This document shows, piece by piece, positions 36,001-44,275 of a stretch of 64,000 nucleotides of DNA; the first letter of the stretch is position 1, and each line of letters opens with the position of its first letter. Position numbers and translations under genes: made by a program. The stretch is from the NCBI GenBank assembly GCA_020073385.1, contig JAIQFH010000010.1:1-64000 (forward strand), read 5' to 3'. The notes under the pieces are model-generated. The model saw nothing but the letters and a program-made list of their open reading frames with translations, was not told the origin of the DNA and ran no database searches. Source of the DNA: Terriglobia bacterium (GTDB taxonomy: Bacteria > Acidobacteriota > Terriglobia > Terriglobales > Acidobacteriaceae).

Positions 36001-38613
36001 GGCAAGAATGTCCAACATCTGAGGCACGACATCCGGGCCAGTGGGATAGAACTCGCCGTTTACGTTTGCAACGATCGGCAGGCGTGGTGATTCCAGATGC
36101 AGTCGCTCCAGTTCCTTCCGCAACGGTTGGCTCGCTGGTGCGACAATCGAGGTGTGAAAGGCGTGGCTGACCGGTAGCTCTGCGACGTCGAAACCAGCAT
36201 TCCTGAGAACCTCCATGGCTTGCGTGACGGCGTTGCTGGCACCACCAATTACCGCTTGATGTTCGCTATTAATGTTGGCGATCACTACGTAGCCGTTGAC
36301 CGTCTTCAGGATTCGTTCGATCTCATCCAGCGGGGCAAATACGGCTGCCATCTTTCCTTTGTCGGCAACTGCGACTTGCGTCATACCGCGCCCGCGAGCG
36401 CTTACCGCTTCCAGCGCATCCTCAAAGGGAAGAGCGCCCGAGGCGACTAACGCTCCGTATTCACCCAGGCTGTGTCCCATTGTCATGTCTGGCTGGATGC
36501 CATACGCGGCCAGCAACCGTGTCAGGGCGAGATCAATCGCGAGAACGGCCGGCTGCGTAATCGCCGTCTGTCGCAAATCGTCATCAGCCTTGGCAACAGC
36601 GTTGGGATCCGCCTGATCAACGAAGACAAAGTCGGTGAGCGGCTTGCCCAGCAACGGCGTCATTACTCGATCGGCCTCGGCGAACGTTTCAGTCACGATT
36701 GGTTCCGCGTCGCGCAGACCCCGAAGCATATTCACGTATTGCGAACCTTGGCCCGTGTAAAGGAATGCCACCTTGGGAGCCGGTCCTTGACCATGGAAGA
36801 TGCCTTGCGCGCGCAGCGCCTTCCAGACGACTGCCTGGTTAGCTGCCAGCGCCTTGAGTGCTTTACCGGCCCTGTCCGCCAAGTCCGCGGCATCGGTGTA
36901 ATCAATCGCCAGACGTTCGGGAGCTCGCAAGTCGGTTTCAACCGGTGCTGTGAGTGCAGGCGCACTGCCGGCTTGAGCATTCTTCATCACTACGCGCAGA
37001 CGCTCGGCGAGCGCAGCCTCTGAGGCGGTACCAATCACGAGCGCTCCGCGCAGCGGTGCCTTGCAGATAGACAAAGAAGCAGAGGACACCGAAACAGCGG
37101 GAACTTCTTTCGTATTCATGACTACCTCGTTGATCGCAGCTTGGGGCAGGACGCTGACGGCGAGTGACCGCTTTCCATTTCCAGTCAGCCTTCCGGGAAG
37201 GTGCTCTTCGAGAACGATATGGAAATTTGTGCCGCCAAAACCAAATGCGCTAACGCCAGCGCGCCGGGGACTGTCGGACGGAACGCTCCATGGTTTCAGT
37301 TCCGTATTGACGTAGAGCGGGGAGTGGGCGAAGTCGATGTCCGGACTGGGATGTTCGCAATTCACACTGGGCGGCAACACCTTGTCTCGCAGGGCCAGTG
37401 CGGTTTTCAACAGTCCCGCTGCGCCTGCCGCTCCTTTGAGGTGCCCGATGTTCGACTTGACCGAGCCCAGCGCCACGGAGTGGGTTGGAAGATGCTGACT
37501 ACTGAGCAAATTCGCCATGCATTGAGCTTCAACCACATCACCCACTCGAGTGGATGTGCCGTGTCCCTCAATCAATGTCGCGGTGGCGGGCGATAAGCCT
37601 GCATTCTGCCATGCGCGCTCGAGGCAAAACTTCTGACCAACCGGATTGGGCGCAGTGATCCCTTTTCCTTTGCCGTCGCTTGACGCCCCGATCCCACGGA
37701 CAACGGCGTAAATTTTGTCTCCGTCACGCTCGGCATCTGCCAGCCGCTTCATGAGGAAGATCGCGGAGCCTTCGCCCATCACAAAGCCGTCCGCCCCATC
37801 CGCATAAGGACGGGTGCCAGTCGCAGACAGCGCGCCAATCTTGCAGAACTTCACGAATGTCTGGGCGCCCATGTTGCGGTCGATGCCACCGGTGATGACC
37901 CCGTCGAAATCCTTAGCGACCAGACCTTCCACAGCAGCGCTCATGGCCGCCATGGCGGACGCGCACGCTGCGTCGCAAACGAAATTCGGGCCATGGAAGT
38001 TGTAGATGTTGGCAATGCGTCCGGCAATGCAGTTGGCCAACTCGCCGGGCATGCTGTCTTCCGTAACTTCGGGCAGGCGCTTGCCAATGCGGTCGTGCAA
38101 TTCTCGGGTAATGTCCGCGCGCCTGGCCTCCGGAAGGGCCGCGAAGCTCTCGCTCTCCGCGAGCTCATGCGCATACTCCGGGAAGTTCACCCGCAGCGCG
38201 GTCTGATAGTGTCTTTCACCTGCCATGGCGTTGCCAAGGATTACGGCGACTCGATCCGGGTCGAGCGGTCGCTTGGGGTAGCCGTAATCTTCCAGAGCTT
38301 CGCGCGTGGCCGCGATCGCCCACTTCTGTGCCTGATCCATGGCATCGGTCACTCGCGGTGGGATCGGTAGATGCCACTTCATCGGATCCCAATTCCATTC
38401 GCGCACCCAGCCGCCGATCTTCGAGTATGTTTTGTCAGGGGCGCTAGGATCGGGGTCGTAATAAAGAGCCGGATCCCAACGCTCCGGCGCAACGTCGGTG
38501 ATGCTGTAACGGCCCTTCTTTACGTTTTCCCAAAACGCGGCCACGTTGGCGGCATCGGGCAGAATGGCTCCCGCTCCAACAATCGCGATTGCACGATTGG
38601 CTGTGTCTTCCAT
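30073..38613 (-). CDS. Pfa-like iterative lipid synthase: KS-AT-KS-ACP-ACP-ACP-KR-DH
   Basis: A 2846-residue megasynthase from the ATG at 38613 (AGGAG 7 bases upstream). Domains: KS1 (~8-480; Cys-217 in DAACASA, EGHGTST, SNIGHLKGAAG); AT (~620-940; Ser-715 in GHSLGEYG); KS2 (~1040-1500; Cys-1273 in NSACASTTQ, VSHETYTPARGG, GMTGHAMG), complete rather than a Cys-less chain-length factor; three ACPs (~1640-1980); KR (~2130-2510; TGAAGSI, Ser in FSSIAGRFG, Tyr-2434); hot-dog DH (~2560-2840; His-2576 in HQIDGTPVLPG). There is no enoyl reductase and no thioesterase domain. The arrangement resembles PfaA of PUFA/secondary-lipid synthases, with KR and DH in the same chain. All three ACPs read LGVDTVKQ instead of LGIDS-type. 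The product is probably a long acyl chain for the neutral-lipid genes of the same operon. Confidence 0.92.
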   Translation of the reverse strand: MEDTANRAIAIVGAGAILPDAANVAAFWENVKKGRYSITDVAPERWDPALYYDPDPSAPDKTYSKIGGWVREWNWDPMKWHLPIPPRVTDAMDQAQKWAIAATREALEDYGYPKRPLDPDRVAVILGNAMAGERHYQTALRVNFPEYAHELAESESFAALPEARRADITRELHDRIGKRLPEVTEDSMPGELANCIAGRIANIYNFHGPNFVCDAACASAMAAMSAAVEGLVAKDFDGVITGGIDRNMGAQTFVKFCKIGALSATGTRPYADGADGFVMGEGSAIFLMKRLADAERDGDKIYAVVRGIGASSDGKGKGITAPNPVGQKFCLERAWQNAGLSPATATLIEGHGTSTRVGDVVEAQCMANLLSSQHLPTHSVALGSVKSNIGHLKGAAGAAGLLKTALALRDKVLPPSVNCEHPSPDIDFAHSPLYVNTELKPWSVPSDSPRRAGVSAFGFGGTNFHIVLEEHLPGRLTGNGKRSLAVSVLPQAAINEVVMNTKEVPAVSVSSASLSICKAPLRGALVIGTASEAALAERLRVVMKNAQAGSAPALTAPVETDLRAPERLAIDYTDAADLADRAGKALKALAANQAVVWKALRAQGIFHGQGPAPKVAFLYTGQGSQYVNMLRGLRDAEPIVTETFAEADRVMTPLLGKPLTDFVFVDQADPNAVAKADDDLRQTAITQPAVLAIDLALTRLLAAYGIQPDMTMGHSLGEYGALVASGALPFEDALEAVSARGRGMTQVAVADKGKMAAVFAPLDEIERILKTVNGYVVIANINSEHQAVIGGASNAVTQAMEVLRNAGFDVAELPVSHAFHTSIVAPASQPLRKELERLHLESPRLPIVANVNGEFYPTGPDVVPQMLDILAKQVASPVQFIKGLRTLYEAGARIFVEVGPKKALQGFAEDVLGDRGDVVSLFTNHPKFGDIASFNQALCGLYAAGLGRGTAEVPAEKPQASILVAPLPFESDKFVAKTSAPATRQATRANGDHFSELGHLFAEVLERARKIQGEPDHRPAYQPVVITGAALGLPGTEHIFDDANLARILRGDQFIDLIPTRLRKAMLDKHITRLMKSDNGGPTFETINNVADVIKLAGRGGAFDLESEFGVSADRRAALDRDTQLAIAVGIDALRDAGIPLVMRYKTTSKGSQLPDRWALPDALRDDTGVIFASAFPGCDSFADEMSRYYTDHSRREQLGMLETLLARTAKSNGDSILEHEIERRAEDLRDAIEKEPYVFDRRFLLRTLPMGHSQFAEFIGARGPNTQINSACASTTQAVALAQDWIYAGRCRRVIIVSSDDVTSDHLIEWFGAGFLASGAAATDEVVEEAATPFDRRRHGLIVGMGAAGLVVESADAARERGMQSICEVLSTATANSAFHGTRLDVQHIGQVMEDLIAQAEAHSGISRQQIAPRTVFVSHETYTPARGGSASAEIHALRRVFGDAADQVVIANTKGMTGHAMGTGIEDVVAVKALETGIVPPVANFKEIDPELGTLNLSKGGAYPIEYAIRLGAGFGSQISMTLLRWVATKDGVRRRPNALGYAYRIADEDCWKAWLSRVAGYPTAELEVVHRTLRIRDQGSAARVVEAAQKSNDVLRPVLPKTPVPVADLPHVPTPSPVVESPVQVQAPMSVPPAPVTPAPQGDPVKDRVLALVAEKTGYPVDMLDLDLDLEADLGVDTVKQAEVMATIREAYGIARDDKIKLRDFPTLAHVIRFVYEKRPDLRAAQAVPILVPATEVLAPRVEESHGAEAIRAVPAETSAKDGDPVKERILALMVEKTGYPQDMLDLDLDLEADLGVDTVKQAEMFAAIRELYNIPRDENRKLRDYPTLAHVIRFVYEKRPDLGGAPALGLASPASPLPVSITAVASEVLAPAAAPLVTTADSDDPIKKMVLQIVAEKTGYPEDMLDLDLDLEADLGVDTVKQAEMFAAVRAAYNIPRDETLKLRDFPTLAHVIKFAHDRSARAKASVPSVKPAPEEQRSAAPTASVSVQPVRPVLASLDAANNIPRRVPVATLRPPLSVCKATGVKLDQNSSVVLMPDKGGVGQALTERLTELGVKVFCVEGSPDADTLTGILKAWTATRPVNGVFWLTALDNEGDLRKMDSTVWREAVRVRVKLLHTTMRVLYGHVSRPGTFLVTATTLGGHHGYDDAGAVAPLGGAVTGFAKTYKRERPECLVKAVDFDAKRRPNEVADLLISETLHDPGAVEIGYTSGQRWTVGLQEQPATDGRPGMVFDKNTVFVITGAAGSIVSAITADLANASGGTFYLLDLVPKPDPDNPNLKRFVNDRENLKRDLFARIQTRGERATPALVEKELASLERAQAAQSAIDAVRAAGGTPHYFSVNLTDAEAVAKVIDQVRQRSGRIDVLLHAGGIERSHSLPDKDSREFDLVFDVKSDGFFNLLHAIGEMPLGATVAFSSIAGRFGNAGQTDYSSANDLLCKITSNFRTTRPATRGIAIDWTAWGGIGMATRGSIPKIMELAGIDMLTPEAGIPLIRRELTAGATRGEIVIGQRLGVLLNEWDSTGGLDPSSAEAGKQLPAMRPMAGKVASMNLYDGYAVETTLDPPAQPFLHDHQIDGTPVLPGVMGIEAFAEAALCFLPGWRVEAIEDISFIAPLKFYRSEPRTVRIETQIHPQEDGLVADCRLIGYRSLPNSKEPQATTHFTARVRLARQAVQTPGARAFVAPAGTCVEAADIYRLYFHGPAYQVVEKAWWDGKRVVGLLTKGLPPNHHPSELSTVIAPRLIELCFQTAGIWELGIQGRMGLPQRVRQVSEFHTPNVADGRLYAVVTPDEVRGSFDAEVLDENGNCYLRLIGYQTVALSDSVDKENLKSLQAIMSAEAVLVA
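32760..33690 (-). repeat. Triple tandem acyl-carrier repeat with an exact 121-residue period
   Basis: Three carrier domains within the synthase gene each contain YPxDMLDLDLDLEADLGVD-type core followed by TVKQAE. The attachment-position codons lie at 33571-33573, 33208-33210 and 32845-32847 (residues 1681, 1802 and 1923), exactly 363 bases apart. The cores are nearly identical, whereas the Pro/Ala/Val-rich linkers differ, so the array arose by duplication and the cores are held by selection. Tandem carriers are usual in Pfa synthases and raise output; Thr at the attachment site is not. Confidence 0.93.
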
Positions 38614-38673
38614 GATGACGCTCCTGTACAACCTATGGCAGGTTGCTTACGACAGATAGTCAGGCGTCGGGAC

Positions 38674-40347
38674 TTATGCGGCGAGTGCAGGCTTCGCTGC
38701 ACGGGCGTAGAGGACGTCGGCTATAAAGTCCATGTCAGAAATCAGGCCCGCCTGTGCACGGTGAACGGCCGGCAAACCTAAATTCGTTTCAAATGCAGAC
38801 ATCTCGGCATCACCAACGGCTCCAGCTCCAGTTACCCAGCGCAAGCCTTCTTCCGCGACCTTGAGTGCTGCTTCGCGGGAGAAGGTTCGACTCAGTGCCG
38901 CAAGTGCTGGCGCGTCAAAGCGCCGGTTGGCTTTCTCGTTCAACTTTCCCTCCGCGAGACAGGCGGCGCGACGAGCCAGACTGCCCGCGCTCTCCGCGTA
39001 AGCGATCCACTCGCCCAGGCGCAGCAGAATGTGTTGATAACGAGTGAGGCGTGCGACACGCGCTTTCTCCATGACTTCAGCCAGTGCGTGATGCGCCAGC
39101 GCCGCGAAATTCGCGCCTACGTTTGGATGCTGGGCATGCAACGCTTCCAACTCGCGCGCCCGCTCGTGATAGTGCTGGCCGCGCGTCTTCAGGTGGAGTT
39201 GCCAGCGGTCGCGGCTGATGGTCATCTCCATGATCTCGGACGTGCCTTCATAGATCGTGGTGATGCGCACGTCGCGGCTGATTTTCTCCACGATGTATTC
39301 ATGCGTGTAGCCGTAACCTCCGAGCGCCTGGATGCTGGCGTCGGCAGCCTGATTGCCGGCCTCGGTCGCCATATATTTCGCGATCGCCCCTTCGGTGTTC
39401 AGGCTTCCTTCTCCGGCGTCGATCCGCTCGGCAGTCTCTTCGATGTAGGCGCGTGCGGCTTCCAATCTCGCCACGTGGGGCACGATCAGCTTGTGCGTGT
39501 AGCCTTGCTTTTCCGAGAGCGGTGCTCCTGCCTGAATGCGCTTTGTGGAATACGGAATCGCACGATCCAGAGCGGCCCATCCTGCTCCGAGGCCGAAGGC
39601 CGCCACCATCAATCGCGTGTAGCCGAATACAGCCTGCGCCTGTATCAAACCCTGGCCTTCGACGCCACCAATCAGCCGGTCGGCATCGACAAAGACGTCA
39701 TTGAAGGCGAGGGCTGCGGTATTGCTGAGGCGAATGCCATGCTTGTCCTCTGGTTCGTCGTGGGTAAAGCCTTTTACATCTTTTTCAACGATGAACCAAC
39801 TCGGGCCGTTCGACGTGTTCGCTAATACCGTGTAAGCACCAGCGATTCCGCCGTTGCTGATCCATTGTTTATTACCGTTGATCTTGTATCCGACGACGCG
39901 TCCGTCTTGCAGGACTGGGTCGGCCGTGGTGCGAAGGGCTGCCAGATCGCTGCCGGCTTCCGGTTCAGTGGCGCCGTAGGCGAACAACAATCCCTCGTCC
40001 GCGATCCGACTCAGCCACAGCTTCTTTTGCTCCGGCGTGGCGCCCACGGTGATCGGATCGCTGCCGAGAAACGTTGCCAGGACGGAAGTCGCGACTCCTA
40101 GATCGATGCGCGCCATCTCTTCACAAATGCAGTAGACGTCGAACGTGCCTCCGCCCATGCCGCCGAACTCTTCCGGAATGAAAAGAAGTTGAATGCCCAG
40201 TTTGTCGGGGCTGCACATGTCGCGGACTATGTCGATGGGACATTCGTCGCGCGCATCGAGATCGATCAGCACGTCGTCGGGAAGCCGCTTCTTGGCAAAC
40301 TCTTTCAGAGACTTCACGCTCAGTTTCAGTGTCTTGTAGGCAAGCAT
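38674..40347 (-). CDS. Acyl-CoA dehydrogenase of the lipid operon
   Basis: A 557-residue flavoprotein, from the ATG at 40347 (GAGG upstream; the frame is open 39 bases further). N-terminal helical domain, then the FAD-contacting beta domain ([37 protein letters not shown]), the C-terminal helical domain and [17 protein letters not shown] with the catalytic Glu position, followed by a ~130-residue extra tail. It normally oxidises an acyl-CoA to trans-2-enoyl-CoA and gives electrons to ETF. EtfA, EtfB and a membrane ETF-linked Fe-S oxidoreductase are encoded directly upstream. Because the synthase next to it lacks an enoyl reductase, it may instead saturate, or introduce, a double bond in the synthase product; that is inference. 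Confidence 0.9.
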   Translation of the reverse strand: MLAYKTLKLSVKSLKEFAKKRLPDDVLIDLDARDECPIDIVRDMCSPDKLGIQLLFIPEEFGGMGGGTFDVYCICEEMARIDLGVATSVLATFLGSDPITVGATPEQKKLWLSRIADEGLLFAYGATEPEAGSDLAALRTTADPVLQDGRVVGYKINGNKQWISNGGIAGAYTVLANTSNGPSWFIVEKDVKGFTHDEPEDKHGIRLSNTAALAFNDVFVDADRLIGGVEGQGLIQAQAVFGYTRLMVAAFGLGAGWAALDRAIPYSTKRIQAGAPLSEKQGYTHKLIVPHVARLEAARAYIEETAERIDAGEGSLNTEGAIAKYMATEAGNQAADASIQALGGYGYTHEYIVEKISRDVRITTIYEGTSEIMEMTISRDRWQLHLKTRGQHYHERARELEALHAQHPNVGANFAALAHHALAEVMEKARVARLTRYQHILLRLGEWIAYAESAGSLARRAACLAEGKLNEKANRRFDAPALAALSRTFSREAALKVAEEGLRWVTGAGAVGDAEMSAFETNLGLPAVHRAQAGLISDMDFIADVLYARAAKPALAA

Positions 40348-40357
40348 GAATGCAACC

Positions 40358-41344
40358 TCACTTGGCGGCAACGCCGCGCATTTCACGAGCTTGGTTGGTC
40401 AGTTCCGGCAGAAACTCCAGGACGTCATCCACAATTCCAACATCGGCCACCTGGAATATCGGGGCTTTAGGATTCTTATTGATGGCGATGAGGAACGGAT
40501 TTCCTTTGATGCCGGCGAGATGCTGGAACGCACCACTGATGCCGCAAGCCAGGTAGACCTTGGGCTTCACAGTCTTCCCCGATGACCCAACCTGGCGAGA
40601 CTTCTCCATCCATTTCGCGTCGACGACAGGCCGCGAGCAACTCACCGCCGCGCCCAGCACCTCCGCGAGTTCTTCGGCAAGAACCACGTTGTCCTTCTCT
40701 TGCAGGCCTCGCCCGATGGAAACCAGGACGCTATGCTTTGTGATATCCACATCGCCCGCCTCGGCAACGATGGTCTCGAGATAGCGGCGTCTTGCCGTCA
40801 AAGTGCCCACGGCAGAGGACTTGTCGATGACTACGCTCGAAATCGGAGTGACTTGCTCCGGCTTAAATGAGCCAGGACGGACGTTGATCACCGCGCCCGA
40901 GGAAACATCACAGCGCACATGAGCACTGACTTGTCCGCCGAATTCCTGTCGTACGACTCTGAGGAAGGCCTCCTGTACCCCATCAATTCCCAGCACGTCG
41001 GGGACGAAAGGTGAATTCAGCCTGATGGAAAGGCCCGGCGACAGATCGATCCCAAAATGATCGTGCGGGACCAGCAGAATACTGTTGCGCGGTAGAACGT
41101 TCACCAGCGCTTGCCTGATTAACTCGGCGTTGGGGTAGGAGAGCGCTTCGTTAGCTACCTTCCAGACCTCCCCATAAGAGGAAAGGAGCGAGTTACAAAC
41201 GGCATCGAGACCGGCACCCCAACCGGTAACAATTGCGGTGGGAAGTGAAGCGGGATCTATTCGTCGCGCTGCGGCTGCGAGTTCCGCGGCGGAATCGTCA
41301 ACGACGCCGTCTCTATGAATGATGTAGGAAAAAACGCAAGCCAT
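40358..41344 (-). CDS. etfA: Electron transfer flavoprotein, alpha subunit
   Basis: A 328-residue subunit of the ETF heterodimer. The FAD-binding C-terminal domain is clear: [27 protein letters not shown] in outline, then [19 protein letters not shown] and [22 protein letters not shown]. It carries electrons between acyl-CoA dehydrogenase (encoded 10 bases downstream) and a quinone-linked oxidoreductase (encoded upstream). The start ATG overlaps the TAA of etfB by one base, so the two subunits are translationally coupled. The length is normal. Direction of electron flow is not fixed by the sequence. Confidence 0.95.
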   Translation of the reverse strand: MACVFSYIIHRDGVVDDSAAELAAAARRIDPASLPTAIVTGWGAGLDAVCNSLLSSYGEVWKVANEALSYPNAELIRQALVNVLPRNSILLVPHDHFGIDLSPGLSIRLNSPFVPDVLGIDGVQEAFLRVVRQEFGGQVSAHVRCDVSSGAVINVRPGSFKPEQVTPISSVVIDKSSAVGTLTARRRYLETIVAEAGDVDITKHSVLVSIGRGLQEKDNVVLAEELAEVLGAAVSCSRPVVDAKWMEKSRQVGSSGKTVKPKVYLACGISGAFQHLAGIKGNPFLIAINKNPKAPIFQVADVGIVDDVLEFLPELTNQAREMRGVAAK

Positions 41345-42129
41345 TATTTCAGCCCTCCCCTCGCTGCTACCAACTCAAGAACCGTGTGAGCGTTCTCTTC
41401 CCGGCTGCCGTGCAGCATGTCCGCTCCCTTGCTGAATGCAGGAACAAAGTAGTCCACGCGCCTCACCTTCGCGGCCACTTCTCCGACCGCGGCTTTCTCA
41501 ACTCCGAGGTCCGAGGCTCCTAACGTCGGGATCGGCACGGAAGCCACCTGCCGAATACCGCGCATCCCGACGTAGCGGGGCTCATTAATACCGGTCTGAA
41601 TGGAGAGGACGCACGGCAGATCGATCTCGCTGATTTCCCGATTGCCACCTTCGATCTCGCGGCTGACTTTGAGCTTTCCGTCTTCCGCGGTGATGGAATT
41701 CACAAGAGAAGCAAACGGGTAGTCGAGCATTGCCGCCAGCATTCCACCCACTTGGGCGGCGTCGTCGGCCTGGACCCCGGTCAGAATGAGGTCGTAGCGA
41801 CCTTTCCGCACAAAATCCTTGAGAATGGTCGCGATGCCCCGGCCGTCGGACCCGCTGAAGGCTTCATCAGAGATCAGCACGGCATGATTCGCGCCCATCG
41901 CTAATTCACGGCGTAGGACCTCTTCGTCATCTTCGCCGCCGACTGTCACCACGGTGACGTTGCCGCCGACACGATCGCGAATCTGCAGGGCCTCTTCGAC
42001 CGCGTAGTTATCCGCCTCATTCACCGAGTACACCAACTCTTCGCGCTCGATGTCATTCCCGGCCGCATTGAGCTCAATTTCGTTCTCCGAGGTGTCGGGC
42101 ACTCTTCGAACACAAACTAGAATCTCCAC
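41344..42129 (-). CDS. etfB: Electron transfer flavoprotein, beta subunit
   Basis: A 261-residue subunit binding AMP or, in bifurcating versions, FAD. I chose the GTG at 42129 (GGAGG 6 bases upstream); the family starts with a strand of the type VEILVCVRRVPDT. Characteristic segments are VNEADNYAVEEALQI, ELAMGANHAVLISD, LILTGVQADDAAQVGGMLA and LPCVLSIQTGINEPRY. Only two bases separate it from the stop of the membrane oxidoreductase gene. The pair belongs to the acyl-CoA dehydrogenase partner type by context. I cannot decide from sequence whether it is bifurcating. Confidence 0.95.
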   Translation of the reverse strand: MEILVCVRRVPDTSENEIELNAAGNDIEREELVYSVNEADNYAVEEALQIRDRVGGNVTVVTVGGEDDEEVLRRELAMGANHAVLISDEAFSGSDGRGIATILKDFVRKGRYDLILTGVQADDAAQVGGMLAAMLDYPFASLVNSITAEDGKLKVSREIEGGNREISEIDLPCVLSIQTGINEPRYVGMRGIRQVASVPIPTLGASDLGVEKAAVGEVAAKVRRVDYFVPAFSKGADMLHGSREENAHTVLELVAARGGLK

Positions 42130-42131
42130 GT

Positions 42132-44249
42132 TCAACCTCCACAAGTCGCAGTTACCAATTCCTCAGTCTTTTCAATGCAAACCTCGCGAACCATGTGCTG
42201 GTCCACTAGTTCGGTCAGGTCGATGGCAGACATCTTGCCTTCCAGGCCCGCCACTTTGATCGCGTCTTCGATGTTCGCCATGCAGAACGGGCACGCCGTT
42301 ACGATCACGTTAGCCCCTGCTTCGGCAGCCATTCGGACTCTGAGCACACCCATCCGCTGCTCTTCTTTGGGCTCGTAGAAGAGCATGAGTCCACCGCCGC
42401 CGCAGCAGAATGACCGGTCTCGCGACCTCTTCATTTCGACTCTCTTTAATCCTGGAATCGCGTCGAGCACAGTGCGCGGGTCGTCGTAGATCTGGTTATG
42501 GCGTCCCAGATAGCAGGGGTCGTGGTAGGCATAGACCTTGTCTTCGCTCTCGACGCGACGGAACTGGATGTTGCCGGCCCTCACTTCCCGGGCGATCACC
42601 TGGCTGATGTGCTCGACAGGGGGCACATCTTTATAGTCGTGTTTCAGCGAATTGTAGGCATGCGGGTCGGCGGTGACGATTCGCTGCACTCCCGATGTCT
42701 TAATGGCTTCTGTGTTGTGATCCCGCAGGGCCATGAAGAGCATTTCTTCGCCGAAACGTCGAACCTCGTGGCCACTGTCCTTCTCTGCCGCGCCCAGAAT
42801 TCCGAAGTCTTCCCCGATATAGCTGAGGACTCTGGAGGTGGATCGCCCGATCGACTGCATGCGGTCGTCGTAGGAAGTAATGCTGTCGACGAAGTACAAG
42901 GTGTCAGCGCCATTGCTTCCGTCGAGGATCTTGACGCTGCAGCTTCGCTGGGACTCTGTGGCCTTCGCCCAGTCGGCCTTTTTCTTTTCCATCTTCCCGT
43001 AGGGATTGCCGCGATTCTCCAGGGCCTTTAACGGCTTTTGCAGCGATTGGGGCACGTTGCCGTCATCGATCATCCCGCGCCGCAGGTCGACGATCTTGTC
43101 GATGTACTCGACCAGCAGTGGGCATTCTTCTTCGCATGCACCGCACGTCGTGCACGACCAGATTTCGTCTTCCGAGTAGATGTTGCCGATCAATGGCTTG
43201 CTGTTGTTGGCCTTGCCGAGTACGGGATAGTGCTGAAACGCGTAGTCTCTGGCCTTGATGGTGAGGAATCGTGGCGCTAACGGACGTCCCGCCGCATTAG
43301 CCGGGCAATTGTCTGCGCAGCGCCCACAATCGGCGCAGGAATAGAAATCGAGGACGTGCTTCCAAGTGAAGTCTTCGAACGTCTTCACGCCAAAGGATTT
43401 CACTTGATCGAGATGCTCGTCGGAAACGCCCCATCTCACCGGCTTCAGCGTGCCCCGATCTAGCTTCGCAAAGTAAATGCTGAAGAGCGATGTTTCCACG
43501 TGAAACTGGATTCCGAAGGGCCGATAGCAGAGCAGGAAGTAAAAGGTTAGTTCATGGACGAGATACGCGGTGACATTGATGACCCAGAGTGTGGCTAACG
43601 GCATGGATCCAACAACAATCTTGAATATCCACGGCAGGGATAGTACAGCCAAGGTTTCGGAAGGTTGGCCTTGCAGTGTATGGCCAGCGGCCTTGCTGGC
43701 GGCAAAGAGACTGTCGGCTACCATCAACAGGGCGATCAGCCCAAGAAGGAATACGGCGTCGGCGGTGTGGCTCTTGCCATACCTCGCGGGGACTGCATAT
43801 CGCGCGGGCTTGAAGACGAGTCGACGGGTTGCGGCGACCACCATGCAGAGAAAGACGACGGTCGCCGCGTAGTCGGTAGCGATGTCGTAGATTTGGCCGG
43901 TCCTTCCCGAAAGGCCGGGCATCACAAACTTCTCGGAGACGCCGACGATCAGTAGAGAGAAAGCCCGAGCCGCCAGCAGAATGAAGCCCGCGAAAATGAG
44001 GATGTGAATCGTCCCCGTGAATTTGTATCGCGGATGTTTCCACTGTCCCAGCCAGAACTTGAAAACTCTGGCCAAGCGAGTCACTGGACGATCAAAACGG
44101 GGATCGCTCTCAGCGCGCACCATTGGAACGAACCGCTTTGCCACGATATATGCGAAGCAGGCAACTCCAAGGACATGGATGGTTAGAAAGAGGTTGCGTC
44201 CTGGGACCAGCCACTCACTGCTCAACGAGGGTGAATAGATGCCTACCAC
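42132..44249 (-). CDS. Membrane Fe-S oxidoreductase linking ETF to menaquinone (EMO/DUF3483-like)
   Basis: A 705-residue integral membrane protein; the start is GTG at 44249. The N-terminal ~250 residues have about five to six membrane helices in a NarI-like bundle with several His. Two ferredoxin-like clusters follow, CADCGRCADNCP and CTTCGACEEECP. The C-terminal half has two CCG-type (HdrD-like) motifs: HDPCYLGRHN with SFCCGGGG, and the TACPFC block. This arrangement is that of the ETF:(methyl)menaquinone oxidoreductases that replace classical ETF-QO in many bacteria. It is encoded directly upstream of etfB, etfA and the dehydrogenase, so the four form one electron-transfer cassette between an acyl chain and the quinone pool. 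Confidence 0.88.
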   Translation of the reverse strand: MVGIYSPSLSSEWLVPGRNLFLTIHVLGVACFAYIVAKRFVPMVRAESDPRFDRPVTRLARVFKFWLGQWKHPRYKFTGTIHILIFAGFILLAARAFSLLIVGVSEKFVMPGLSGRTGQIYDIATDYAATVVFLCMVVAATRRLVFKPARYAVPARYGKSHTADAVFLLGLIALLMVADSLFAASKAAGHTLQGQPSETLAVLSLPWIFKIVVGSMPLATLWVINVTAYLVHELTFYFLLCYRPFGIQFHVETSLFSIYFAKLDRGTLKPVRWGVSDEHLDQVKSFGVKTFEDFTWKHVLDFYSCADCGRCADNCPANAAGRPLAPRFLTIKARDYAFQHYPVLGKANNSKPLIGNIYSEDEIWSCTTCGACEEECPLLVEYIDKIVDLRRGMIDDGNVPQSLQKPLKALENRGNPYGKMEKKKADWAKATESQRSCSVKILDGSNGADTLYFVDSITSYDDRMQSIGRSTSRVLSYIGEDFGILGAAEKDSGHEVRRFGEEMLFMALRDHNTEAIKTSGVQRIVTADPHAYNSLKHDYKDVPPVEHISQVIAREVRAGNIQFRRVESEDKVYAYHDPCYLGRHNQIYDDPRTVLDAIPGLKRVEMKRSRDRSFCCGGGGLMLFYEPKEEQRMGVLRVRMAAEAGANVIVTACPFCMANIEDAIKVAGLEGKMSAIDLTELVDQHMVREVCIEKTEELVTATCGG

Positions 44250-44275
44250 GGCCTATTCCCTGATACTTGCTCTAC

